This document shows, piece after piece, positions 1 to 11,027 of a stretch of 64,000 nt of DNA. Source of the stretch: Rhizophagus irregularis (Eukaryota; Glomeromycota; Glomeromycetes; Glomerales; Glomeraceae). Numbering within the stretch: position 1 is the first letter of the stretch; each line of letters starts with the position of its first letter. The notes below the pieces were generated by a model. That model had not been told where the DNA came from. It made no database searches and saw nothing but the letters and a program-made list of their open reading frames with translations. The position numbers were made by a program, and so were the translations under genes. The DNA is taken from assembly GCF_026210795.1 (NCBI RefSeq), contig NC_089454.1:434001-498000 (forward strand). Direction: 5' to 3'.

Positions 1-87
1 TAACCCGTCTGTTTAATTTTTAGTATATTTTAAAAATATTATCACTGTATAAGAATATTTTAACCATAAAACTAGAACATTTTAAGG

Positions 88-1062
88 ATGTGGAATTTTT
101 ATAGGGATGGAGAAAATATTATGATTTTTTGCACAGCATCTAATTTGCAACATTTACAAAAAGCAAATTTCTGGATTATGGACAGCACTTTCAAGACAGT
201 GCCTACATTATTCCAACAAATGTATACGATTCATGCTCTTATTGGTGGAGAGAATAATTCACATGTTTTTCCAATGGTGTATTCTCTAATGACAAGCAAA
301 TCAAAAGAAAGCTATGAGCGTTTATTTCAAGAATTAGTTGATTTTGGCAAGGAAAACAATCAAATTCTATTCCCACCTCTAATAATTAGTGATTTTGAAC
401 AAGTAGCAATTAATGCTGCACAAGTGGGAATTTCCAGACACTACTCACAAAGGATGCTTTTTCCATTTGTGTCAAAATTTTTGGAGAAAGATTCAAGCTT
501 TGGGGTTAGCTGTTGAATATGGTGAATCTGAAGATTTTAGTATTAAGTTATGCCATATTACAGCTCTTGCTTTTCTGCCATCCTCTGAGATTCCAAATGC
601 ATTTGACCAAGTCAAATCTTTAATGCCTCCAAATGCAGTAGAGCTTGTCCAATATTTTTGAAGACAATTATGTCCATGGCAAAGTAATTAGGCACCATCA
701 ACATAGACATAATCAATCTGTAATTCGGAACCCACCACAATTTTCCCAGTGCTCTGGCCTGTGTATGAGCTTGTTGAAAGTGGTTACCCAAGAATGCAAA
801 ACACAGTTGAAGGATGGCATCAACGGTGGGGTAGTTTAATTGGAAGAGCACATGTTGGTATTTATACAATCATTGATGAAATGCGTAAGGAACAGCATCA
901 AACAGAGTTGCAAATAGAAAGCATTATTTGTGGTGAAGAAAGGCCACGTCAACGTAAGCTCTGATTGACCGTGAAAATCATCTTTTAAATATTTTTAATA
1001 ATCGGGATGATTATTCTCTCTTGGATTTTTTAAGAGGTATTGCACATAATATTTCTCTATAA
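88..1062 (+). pseudogene. MULE-type transposase fragment, multiply frameshifted
   Basis: Conserved transposase sequence is spread over four overlapping reading frames. The first piece (88-516) holds the DDE-type context 'WIMDSTFKTVP' and 'IISDFEQVAINA'. The frame then shifts near 430-450 to a piece with 'HKGCFFHLCQNFWRKIQ', shifts again near 660, and continues near 749-960 with 'NTVEGWHQRWGSLIGRAHVG', which carries the expected third acidic residue before the W-x-x-W context. A last shift near 958 restores a tail ending 'LLDFLRGIAHNISL' at a stop at 1060-1062. The order matches the MULE transposase domain family. At least three shifts and no in-frame start upstream of the conserved block (stop at 73) mean it is not functional. 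The N-terminal zinc-finger part is absent or lies left of the window. Confidence 0.85.
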
Positions 1063-1309
1063 TTTTGTTATTTCTGATTTATTTTATTAGCTATATAAAT
1101 TTATGTGTAAAAAGAAATTAAATAACATTTTCTATAGTTTATTATTTCTGCTTTATTTTAGTATTAGCTATATAATTTATGTGTAAAAAGAAACTAATAA
1201 AAATAAAAGAAATAAAAATAATGAATAAAATTTATGCTTAATTATTTTATAAATTTAAAAATTTTCATAAGTATTTCTATTTTTACATATTATTTAATAA
1301 TTAATATAC
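1063..1309. other. AT-rich intergenic DNA
   Basis: No open frame or recognisable motif. It contains two imperfect direct copies of a 'tttattttagtattagctatataa'-like stretch around 1078-1190, probably part of the transposon's 3' flank. Confidence 0.4.
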
Positions 1310-1500
1310 ATTCGGTAAATGATTTTTGGTAAAATCACTCATTTCGTGAAAATATCTGTTGGGAAAATGTCTGTCGGGATATATGTTGTCGGTATAATAT
1401 CATGTCGGGAAAATGATATGTCGGCAAAAAGTCTATTCGGTGTCAGGCAATCGGGGTCGGGTAAAGTGTATGTCTGGAAAATGGGTGTCGGTGTCATCGA
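1310..1500. repeat. Degenerate short tandem repeat (TGTCGGGAAAATG-like)
   Basis: The stretch is built from imperfect copies of TGTCGGGAAAATG / TCGGTAAAAT separated by a few bases (for example around 1352, 1367, 1385, 1405 and 1425). It is locally far richer in G than its surroundings and strand-asymmetric. The 67-aa open frame across it is a by-product of the repeat, not a gene. Confidence 0.6.
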
Positions 1501-1953
1501 GCTGGAGAACTATCTACATTAACACGATCCTTCAGCAACCCAACAATAATTACTACGAAGTAATTTTCATGTTGATTATCATTAGATAAGCAAACTTTGT
1601 ACCTATGACAAAAGGAAGTTTTCGACAATTTTCAAGTTCAATTATTAATACGTTCTTTAAAAATTAATTTTGTTTATCAAAATTGAAACATTCCCTTAAA
1701 AGTGACCTTTCTGAATACGTAAATTGTAGTCCGGTTCCGAGATTGTCTTTTTCAACAAGATCGACCTTTATATTTCGGCAGATAATCCCGATATCAATGA
1801 TTTGCTCTTGTTCCGAACGAACGTGAGAATTTTTGAATATCAGATGATAAAGAATAATTTCTAGATATCATATGATTTTAGAAAGGATGTTTAAAAAAGA
1901 AAGAATTTAATAAAATCTTTCGGGATCATAATATACTGTACGTCAAAAAAACA

Positions 1954-1960
1954 TATATAA
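1954..1960 (+). promoter_or_regulatory. TATA box of the cysteine-rich peptide gene
   Basis: TATATAA lies 79 bases upstream of the ATG at 2039, followed by an A-rich leader with 'acaaacaatacttcgca' just before the start. The rest of 1501-2038 shows no gene. Confidence 0.5.
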
Positions 1961-2038
1961 AGACATAAAGACAGAGAAAAGAAAAAGATATATCTCTAAA
2001 TAATACTAAAACTATCACTGAACAAACAATACTTCGCA

Positions 2039-2295
2039 ATGAAATATCTTTTCTGGTTTATTGTTCTTGTTTGTATTGCCACTAGCCTGACAGTTCATGC
2101 ATCACCTCTAGGTAAAAAAATTAGTAATTAAATATTCTTTTATCTTTCTATTTGTTCACCATGCATTTATCATTTTCATTAGTAGATCCCCTCGTAAAAA
2201 GATGTAGTGCTCCTTGTAGCTCTGATGAAGATTGCGGTGATGTCAATTTTCAGTGCGAAGATGGCTGTTGCAAATTTCTAATTCCTTGCTGTTAG
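2039..2295 (+). CDS. Small secreted cysteine-rich peptide with Kex2-type site
   Basis: Two exons (2039-2111 and 2183-2295) joined across a 71-nt GT-AG intron give a 61-residue protein. Residues 1-21 form a clear signal peptide (MKYLFWFIVLVCIATSLTVHA). A short pro-segment ends in Lys-Arg ('DPLVKR'), the usual Kex2 cleavage signal. The predicted mature peptide is only 30 residues and holds eight cysteines with spacing C-x3-C-x5-C-x6-C-x3-CC-x5-CC, ending in two cysteines right before the stop. Four disulfides in 30 residues suggests a knottin-like fold. It is exported through the secretory pathway. I do not recognise the family. An effector, antimicrobial or inhibitor role would be guesswork, but the layout is that of a processed effector-like or defence peptide. 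The start is fixed by the signal peptide and the upstream TATA box. Confidence 0.8.
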
Positions 2296-3044
2296 TTTTT
2301 TTTTTAATTTTTTACTAAATGAATTATTCATTACAAGTAGTCCTAGTTATTCTTTACTGTTCTTTTTGTGAATTTTCATAAAAAATGAATTCATAGTATT
2401 TATATTTATTTATTTATTTTTATTGATCTATTTATTAATTTAATTAATTTAATTTATTAATAAACATAGTTAACATTATAATGTTCCATAAAGTTTATTT
2501 TTTTAAAAATAAAAAATATAATTTTCGGTGACTGTTATACTGTTTTATTTTCTTTTTTTTAATAATATCCGTTACGCTCACTACGTAAAACAAACATTTA
2601 AATGTTTAGTATAGTACTTGTATTTCACGTTTTTCGCCCGACGAAGAAATATAATTAAAAACTTTTTATTTTCACAACAATTTTCTTTACATTCCGTTTA
2701 GATTTCTCACCCATCCTTTCATTTTTTAACTTGCCTATAATTTAGCCCTTAAAGCTCGACATTAATTACCCATCGTTATTTATTGCACTAGCATTAAGGG
2801 CCTCCGAAGTAGTAAAGCGCCAGAAGAGAAATGATGGATTTTTCCTATCGATTTGCTCAATATATGCAATTAAGATGTAGTACAGAATTGTTAGGCGATT
2901 ATATTGCATCATTGCGCATGACATTTTTCAAGATTTACGACAAGAACGTAATATATGCTTTATTTAAAAATAAAAAACATTGCCGGAACCCGGCCTACAA
3001 TACATAAAAATTGCGACTATATCGCTATTACATGATACAGAAAA
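2296..3044. other. Intergenic, no gene seen
   Basis: AT-rich with homopolymer runs and a TTTA/AATT simple-sequence stretch at about 2400-2465. It presumably carries the peptide gene's 3' end. Nothing else is recognisable. Confidence 0.4.
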
Positions 3045-3330
3045 TTATTTGGGGTATACAGTGATATGGAAGTGCTCTGCTTTAGGTTCCCCAGTAAAAA
3101 TATCGATAACATCGTCATACACACCCATTTCCTTTTCAATACCGCTTCCGGCTTGAATTATACAAATTTTGAGAGGGATTCGATTAAATGGTGCCCCCAA
3201 TCTGCTTTGAATTGCAGTCTCGAGTTCACTATAACCTCTACCTTCGTTAATTGTAATCGATTGCATTACATGGAATATTCATAAGTTTTCCTATAGGGAC
3301 GATAAGACAATTGAGAGTGATTTCGGTCAT
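3045..3330 (-). pseudogene. Crinkler-like N-terminal header fragment, frameshifted
   Basis: On the minus strand an ATG at 3330 opens 'MTEITLNCLIVPIGKLMNI', which soon ends in a stop. A second frame, starting upstream of ATG 3266, continues with 'QSITINEGRGYSELETAIQ' and ends at the stop at 3045. Read across one shift near 3270-3280, the two parts resemble the ubiquitin-like header of Crinkler-type proteins: a 'LNCL' start, a short loop, then a 'ELETAIQ' helix followed by a 'RIPLKICIIQAG' strand. No C-terminal effector domain is visible nearby, so this looks like a truncated, broken relic. No GT-AG pair of plausible size removes the shift. The family call rests on pattern similarity only. Confidence 0.4.
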
Positions 3331-3878
3331 TTTGTTTTCCTAAATACAAGATCCATAGTGAGAAAATTGCTTGGCCCATTCGCACTAAAGAACATATACC
3401 GTATATACCTTAAATTTTTTGCGGGAAAGTTGGCTGAACTTCCTCATACCACTACATGCTTTATATCTTGCTGGGAAAAAGATAAGGAGATAAGAATAGT
3501 GATTAGCATTGTCGTATGATGCCAAGAGTTCTTTGAAGGCACATGCAAATAAAACTTTCGTACCTTTTCACATGGAGATCTACCGGAGAGACACATAGTT
3601 GGTTTTACGCCTGGCGATCTCGAAATTGCGAGTCCCTCAGCCCTTCATAACATATGGTTTTGTCGTCACTATTTACTTTTACGGTAGGTCCTGTGTTGCA
3701 TGTAGACCTCCTTTCACATTTTTCTCATATTTGTTTGGGAAAAAATAAAGAATAAAGGTTAATATGTTTTTTCGAATATATATGTGAAAATTAAATATGT
3801 CGCACAAGACCTGACTGATAATCCACTTATTTTTTGTCGCACAGAAGTTCATGCATGTGGCTCAGCAAAAAAATCTAA
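3331..3878. other. Intergenic, somewhat less AT-rich
   Basis: No intact frame. A short minus-strand stretch near 3580-3700 reads as open protein-like sequence and may be a further decayed exon, but it matches nothing I know. Confidence 0.3.
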
Positions 3879-4334
3879 TTAATGCTCCGCGCATCTCGGC
3901 CCACTCCGGACTGTTGATCTAGCCCACATATTTAGATCTAAAAATTGCTGAAGGTGCTGAGCTAAAAATCGCTTATTAGCAACGTTGGGCTGTATAAGAT
4001 AATTTCTAACTGATTCAATAAAATCAGGGGGTGCTGAAGATTCCAAGAAATTCTCAACATGAATATTTGGGTTAAGTGAAATAAGCTGATCTATGGCTTC
4101 TTCGCTAATATTATAACACCCTTCCAAATCGAGATACTTTAAATTAAGACATGATCTAGCAATTTCTTTGATAGTTATATCAGTAATTTCACAATAGCTA
4201 AGATCAAGTTGTTGGAGCCTTGGGCAAGAACGAATAACATTACAAATTGATATTTCAGAAAACTCTTTGCGAATAAAAATATTTAGATATTCTAGAAAGT
4301 TCCACAAGTAAAAGATTTGATTCGTTTTTATTGG
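3879..4334 (-). pseudogene. F-box/LRR (AMN1-like) C-terminal fragment
   Basis: A minus-strand frame open from 4334 to the TAA at 3879 has no ATG at its head. It contains cysteine-containing leucine-rich repeats: '[19 protein letters not shown]', '[19 protein letters not shown]' and '[20 protein letters not shown]'. This is the repeat type of F-box/LRR and AMN1-like proteins, which act as substrate adaptors of SCF ubiquitin ligases. Only about three repeats remain, with no F-box upstream, and the frame begins after a stop at 4335. I read it as a 5'-truncated relic; an exon of a spliced gene is possible but no acceptor is convincing. Confidence 0.6.
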
Positions 4335-4337
4335 TTA

Positions 4338-5015
4338 ATATCTGCGTAATTGACATCTTCAGGCACAAACATATTATAGTTATATTTTGAAATGTTCATT
4401 ATGCAAATAAGAGAAAAATGAACAATTGAACTTATATGTGGTTTTATCATCACGGATGTCAACAACATCACTCTTGATAAGATAAGCGTCCTCTCGGAAA
4501 AACTCACCATTAACTATTATTTGGGTAACTCATTGTTATACAAATTTTTTACGGACCCCATGCACACATGTTTTAGGTTAGTGCAAAATTGGTACAATAA
4601 CGATTCATTTTAAATTTTTGTGATTCTGGCTTAGATTAACTGTGCCATTTTGGAGATTCTAGATAGAAAGTTCCAATCAAAAAACTTTATGAATGAAATT
4701 TTTTTTTTACGTGTTTTGTCTGTTTTTAATGAGATATTAAATTAAATAGCAACTATAAAATTTAAAAATTTTAAATGAATACGATAAAATATTTTATTGT
4801 ATCAGAGAAAACAGTTTCATCCTGTTATTTAATTACAAGTATTTTTCGAGGTTTACAATCTGAATACATATATAACATAAATATTATATAAAAAATGAAC
4901 ATTGCCACGAATAAAATTGATAAATAGATAAATAAATATAAATAAATAAATATACATATATCATGTCAATGTTCAAGTCAAATCATAAAGCGATTGGATT
5001 AAGAAAAAAAAAGTA
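4338..5015. other. Intergenic, no gene seen
   Basis: AT-rich. A 60-codon minus-strand frame at 4328-4510 has no recognisable motif. An AAATA-type simple repeat lies near 4920-4955. Confidence 0.4.
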
Positions 5016-7678
5016 TCAAGTCAAATCACATAATCTAGCCCATTCTTGCGGGGGATTCATTTTCTTGATTTCTTCTGGGAATTCAATTAGCTGCATCAAA
5101 AGACCGGATTGCAAGTGCCACTATATAAACAAAAAGTTTTAAGTCAGGATTGTAAGTTTTAATAGGAATTTTTATTACTAAAATTTTTATATACCTCGTA
5201 TGAAAATAAAATAAAAAAAATAGATAAAAACGAAAAAATGAAAGAAAAAAAAATTTTGTTAATTTTTAAAAATTTATAAGAAAAATAAATATAGAAAGTA
5301 AAGAAATTGAACGATAGCATATCATATGACAGTGTATTCCGAAAACTCCAGGATTATCCGCAACAAATCTAAAGACCATCCATCTAAAAAATAATTTTTT
5401 TCTAAGTTGTCAAGAAATTTTTTAAATGAAAGAAAACGTGAATAAGAAATTCTTCTAAATTACCCTTTTGCAGGTATTGTCGAAGTGTCACGTTTAATTG
5501 GATTAACTTTATTCAACGCATCTTTATCGACTATAGTTCCATTGCCAGTTCCAAGTACCCAAAATTGATGTCCATGCTAAAATTTGAAAATATAAAAATT
5601 TTAGAGTCTCCATTAATTTGGTGTATACGGTCATACTTACTATGTGAAATGGGTGTTCGCCCTCGTCAGTATCTAAACAAAACAAACATTTGTTACTTAA
5701 ATTCATCAACAATAAACGAAGGTTTTTATATAATTATTAAATTATATTTACTAATAAAAGAAATATCAACTACTTCTCCAAAATTATCAAAAATAAATGC
5801 ATTTCGAGCAGGAGGGAGGTCATATATTTGTCCTGCAAACGCTTTAAGCAAACTCGGAGAATATATATTGGGTACATAAGTAGATTCATTAAGAAAAGCT
5901 TTAACAATTCCTAATGAATCATTATGGAAAGCAATTACAAGTTCCATTTCTTTTGTTGCTTCGGGAACTTTTTCTTCATATAACGGCTGTAAGGTTTTGT
6001 GATCTAGATCTATGCATTCTTCCAAGAAATCTTTCCATGGTGCATCTTTTGGTGCAGAATCTTCAGGAGCTCCATCATAATGTACTATAGCTGTTATGAC
6101 AGGAAGTTTACTTGCTTCATCTGGCATGCATGTCTTTTGGAATTCTGAACGCATTACGTAGTTATCAACAGGTTGATTTGCGGTAACGATGACGGAATAT
6201 CTTTGTGCAACATTTATGGGAAGACGATGGATTTTATTCCTTTTAGTATAAGAACCTTCTACTTCTATGACCTCCATTTCATGTTTGTCAATTGAAAAAA
6301 AAAACGACGAAAATGCACTAAATAATTAAAAAAAAAATAAGTTGTATATTTACACTAATTCACAATAAGATATAATTACATAAGTTACCTAGTATTAATG
6401 ATTCGAAGTCGATAACTTTTTTTAGGAATAAATACAAATTTAGCAAGGCCAGCATTATCTACACAAGTAGATCCTGGTGGGGCTTGAGAGCAATTGAAGT
6501 TATTTTTTCCGTTAATCAATCCATTATCAGGAACTGGTATTATCAATAAAAATAATAAAAATTAGCTTTTCGCGTCCAAAAGAAAAAAAAAATATTTATT
6601 CATCGTATTATCGTTATCCTTACCTGGCTATAATATTACAAACGATGCGATTTTTTTTTAAAAAAAAAACGAATTAATATGTAATAATAAAGTAAATATA
6701 TAAATTAGCTTTTACATACCTCCTCGCCCTCACTTGCAGGAGTAAAGAAAGATTCCAATAAAATTTGCGATTCAACATGATGATAATCAGTTAACATGAC
6801 GATAATTTCCTCATCATATTCAGTTATATAAGGATCATCAGGATCGTGAATAACTGATTAAATTAGATCGAAAAATAAGTCTCTTATAGGATAAAGAATA
6901 TTGATAATTGTTTATAAATAAACTAACTTAAAGCGCCAACAATTCCATCAACATATTGTGTCGTTGCGTGCGAATGGCTAAAAAAAAAAATGATATCACG
7001 TGAGAATCACAATTCCAAGTGACTGCCTAATAGGTTCAATCGCATATACTTACTACCAATAAGTGCCAAATTGGTCAGAAACAGTGTAATCGTAGGTAAA
7101 TATATAATTGTCCGGTATTCCACATTGAGTCTGATAACGTCACGCGTTACAAAATCGAGATCCAGAATTTTTGAAAAACATTAATTAATTGAATAACAAC
7201 TCACCTGTCCTATTGCACCGTCAAACCTACAAATATTAGTTATTATAGTTGATGGTTTGTAAAAAATTTTATTAACTCTAAATTTAAAATACATACCAAG
7301 GAGTACCTCTTTGAAATATCCCATGTGAATGAATAGCTAATATTTACTGGTTAATTACCTAACCTTAGCATAGATTATATAAAAACATAAGCAAATATCT
7401 CGTAATTTACCTGTTGGTTCACCTAATTCATTATGAACATTTATTATAACACGATCTCCTTTGTTGACTTCTATAGTTGGACCAGGATACTGACCATTAA
7501 TAGTTGACAAAATACGAGAAAACCCGTCTGGAGCCAAACCAACTTTTTTTATAGTAAGATCAAAAACATTTGTTTTTGGTTCATATGCACGGACATTTTG
7601 ATCCCAAATTGGCGTAGACGAAATTAAATTTGCCAATACAATAACGCAATAAAGCAGAAAAAATATCTTAAAAGTCAT
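5016..7678 (-). CDS. Secreted multicopper oxidase (laccase/ferroxidase family)
   Basis: Spliced gene of about 13 exons: 7411-7678, 7297-7336, 7205-7226, 7054-7130, 6928-6977, 6720-6853, a 4-nt exon 6624-6627, 6389-6533, 5752-6317, 5641-5672, 5464-5576, an exon starting at 5383, and 5016-5120. About 537 residues. Residues 1-21 form a signal peptide with no other membrane span, so the enzyme is probably extracellular. The copper motifs appear in order: 'AIHSHGIFQRGTPW', 'WYHSHAT', 'HPFHIHGHQFW', and the fourth block 'HCH' followed in the next exon by 'WHLQSGLL'. Such enzymes oxidise phenols, Fe(II) or similar donors and reduce oxygen to water. The junction inside the fourth block has no GT donor, so the Ile-Glu normally between HCH and WH is not encoded cleanly; the gene may be damaged or use an unusual intron. 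Upstream TATAAATA (7761-7768, minus sense) fits a promoter. Confidence 0.85.
6624..6627 (-). other. 4-nt micro-exon of the multicopper oxidase
   Basis: Four bases CCAG are bounded by an acceptor (attatag) and a donor (gtaagg). The upstream exon ends in phase 0 after Glu-Glu and the downstream exon needs one preceding base. Inserting CCAG gives 'EGEEPVPDNGLING', the conserved family sequence. Skipping it breaks the frame at once. Confidence 0.75.
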
Positions 7679-9957
7679 GAGTAATTGTATTATGCTTCAA
7701 ATGGTTAATTTCATTTATGTCAAATGTCAATAGATTAAAGGGTCTCTTGCATTTCTGCAGGTATTTATATCTATAAAATCAAAAAAAAAAGATAATCTTT
7801 TTTTTTTCCAAGAATACTAAGAAATTTAGCCTGATTAATATTGTTGTAAGAATCAACACGTTACCTAAATCATTTATTTAATCTCTTCCATTTCTTTCCT
7901 TTGTACTTCAAAAAATAAGTAATTATAAATTATTACGTAAAGGTATCAAATATCTTTTTTGTATATAATAATAGGATGATCTGAAAATTCATCGGCAATA
8001 GGAATTATGCTATTTGAAGTTCAGCTCTGGTGTAAGGTTTTTATTATTCGTTCCATTCGATTTGTTACATAATTCTACTCATTGTGTCGGACGTTTTTGA
8101 ACTCGTAACACAAAACAATAAAAATGATTAGATGACTCATTATCAGTTAGGACTTAGGACTTTGTAGATTTGTAAATTGTGTAAGATCTAAGTAAAGGCA
8201 AAACATTCATCTGAGTTTATAAATACAGATATGTTTAACAAATATTAATTATTATTTAATTATTATTTCTTTTTACAGTTTTCTTAAACATAGAGCGAAG
8301 CCATTTGAAGAGTTTTTTTTTTCAGAAAACTAAAAATTCAAATTGAGTTACAGACATAAAATTTGTTTATTTCTGTTTAGAACATTCATTTTTCACACAT
8401 AACACATTAACACCCGTTTACCCGTATGGAAAGTTTACACAAACATCTGACGATTTTGCTGATTTGCTGATTTCTCATGAAAAACGATATTATATAACCC
8501 AGTTTTGTGGCTGCGTTAGCTGCATTTAAATAATAAATAATAACAAGAGTAACACAAAATCTGATAATTTTTAGAACTACCCTTATTTAGGTTATCAGAT
8601 TATCAGATAATACTTTGATAGAAAAATATATTCCAATTTTGGTAAAAGGGAATATTTTTTTTACCTTCTTTTCCCGATCCTATCAAAAGTTTTTTAGGGA
8701 TCTGATAATTTTTTTTATTATGAAAATTTAGATGAATACGAATCTATATAAAGGTTTTTTTTTTAACAATTGAATTCACTGCGGGTCCTTCGCCAAATAT
8801 ACTTACTCCCCTTTCCCAGTTGTCCTTTTCCCTTCGGTTTTTTTTATCATCACTGGACAATAATGTCCTAAACTCTCGTTCTTTTTTTCTTGTTAATTGG
8901 GAAAAGGTTTAAACCTCGGGTACGTAACTGTTTTGTAACTGTTTTGGACACGTTCTTTTTTTTTTTGAGAGGTTTAAACCTCGGAGAAAATTCATTTTAT
9001 TAAACGTATTAATAACGATATATTATATAAAATTTTAGAGTAAACATCTTATTTCTCGCATTTAAATGCCATAATAATTCCGCCATTTTTATTGGCATTT
9101 TGTTTTTTTTGAGAGAAATTACCTAAAGTCGCTTGTAAAAAGGTAAATTCTTTATTTTTAAACGAATGTCTCTTTCTATGCACCAAAGTAAATAAATATT
9201 CGTTCTTAATTTCATTTCATACAGAATGACATGTCATCGCTTACCTTAAAATTTCAACCTTCTCTCTCTCGTCAATAATAACCAAGATAACCGTTGTTTG
9301 AGTACTCAAAATTATGATGGTAGTCTTTGTTCGAAACAGTCTTGTAAGGTTTCTCATTTTCTTTTTTTCTTATTATGAAATTATATAATTATTATAATTA
9401 TTGGATTTTTTTAAAAAAGCCAAAAAAAAACAAAAAAAACAAAAAAACAAAAAAATTTTTTTTCCTATTATTTTTTATTTTTTGTATATTTATAGCTAAC
9501 AAATTAAGGTACAGATAAGAATTAAGTCAAATTGTTATGATACAATAAAATACAAGGGTTTTTTTATAGCGCCGTTCAATAAATTCTTAATTTTTTTATT
9601 GCTTTAAATGTCATATATCAAATATATCTCGCGTTTTAAATAAATGGAAACAACTTAGAGCTTCCGGTTGAAAATATACTATGATGTTCGTAACATAGGA
9701 TACAATTCAAAATTAATAAAATTAATGCAACGCCTTTTGTTAATTTTTCATTAGTTTTGTATAATAAAATTCATTATATGTGAAAACATGGCCATATTAG
9801 TTAAATACTATAAATTCGAATGTCCATTTGAGATTCAAATATCGAATTTACATCAAATATTTTCAGATATTCGAATCACAAATTGACTTCAAACGGAAGA
9901 TCTAAAACAATTAACTAGAAATTATATATATAATTAACTCGTTTGTAACTATTACTT
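7679..9957. other. 2.3-kb intergenic region
   Basis: No convincing gene on either strand. It holds long T and A runs (for example 9421-9460), two copies of a 12-bp perfect palindrome at 8905-8916 and 8970-8981, and the presumed divergent upstream region of the oxidase. Confidence 0.4.
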
Positions 9958-11027
9958 TTATTTTAGTTCAATTTCGCTTTCATCTTGTACATAATCATTC
10001 ATAATCGAGCCCCTATACAATTTTTTAATAATTTTTCCTTCAATCACAGTATTTTCAATTATTGATTTCACATGACAAGGAGTTACCCGCCCATACCATA
10101 TTCCCTGCTTTTCCCGATAAACAATAACGTTTCCAGCAAATTTATGTCCTAAATTACATATTTATAAAAAAAAAATTGGGTAAGTTAATTATAAAAACTA
10201 ACTTTTTGATTTTTTCTTTTAAAATAATATTTACCTCCTATATGACTTGTCATGTAAACTGCTATACCATCAGCACAACTCTCTACATCCAACCCTTTAT
10301 CCTTTAATATCTTATCAAATTCATCTTTCAAAAGAGGAGCTGTCACACCGCATCTTTTATCTCGATGCATATGTGAACAAATCAAAACCACGGCCTTATA
10401 TGGCATTGGTTCTACTTTAAATGTCACATGAGGCTGTGACGTTGATAATGTATCATTTTCATCGGTTTTTTGACCACGTAAAAATTGATCATAAAATTCT
10501 ACTGCATGATTTGGTGGAACACGACGAACAAGAATATTATCCGAAAAAAGTAAAATATCGTTTCCTTCCGAGAATGAGGGATCATTATTATCATTTTTTC
10601 TGCTACTATTGCATATAAGAATTTTTGGTTTCTTTAAACTTGATTCATCTGATTTGTTTTTGTTTTTATTTTTTTTATCTTTTTTAACTTTCTTTTCTTT
10701 ATTATTATTACCTTTAATAGCTTTTTGTAATTGAGCTGCAAAACTTCCTTCTTCATCTTCAATATGAGATTTCCAATCAGATTTACCGGTAGATATAAGC
10801 ACGTGTTTGTAATAAGGTTTTACTGTTCCTTGAAGGGTTAAACTAGTATTAATTCTTAAGGTTAGAGAAGGAGGGTAAGTTGGATGAGTTGAACAAGGAT
10901 CTGAACAACCACTACATGGATCAATATCTTCAATATCTTCTAATGGTGAATTATTATCAGTTTTACCAGTAATTGTAGTTTGAATTATGTCAAATATCCG
11001 AGAACTAAAAGGTTTCGCCATTTTCAA
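9958..11027 (-). CDS. Apd1/sucrase-ferredoxin-like [2Fe-2S] protein
   Basis: Two exons (10235-11027 and 9958-10148, 86-nt GT-AG intron) encode 327 residues. The C-terminal half is a thioredoxin-like ferredoxin domain of the Apd1/Aim32 type: 'ICSHMHRDKRCGVTAP' gives C-x8-C, and 'HIGGH' (split by the intron) gives H-x3-H. This is the Cys2-His2 ligand set described for yeast Apd1, followed by 'KFAGNVIVYR' and 'GIWYGRVTP'. In yeast the family is linked to redox and metal stress tolerance. An N-terminal 'DPCSGCSDPCS' is an extra cysteine patch. A lysine/asparagine-rich insertion (about residues 103-137) separates the N-terminal part from the core and probably forms a loop. The start has a second in-frame ATG two codons later (11021). 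No signal peptide, so cytosolic or organellar. Confidence 0.85.

Noticed and set aside
4328-4510. Minus-strand frame next to the LRR relic, possibly an F-box exon
   Set aside because: No F-box residues, and no splice sites that would join it in frame to the LRR part.
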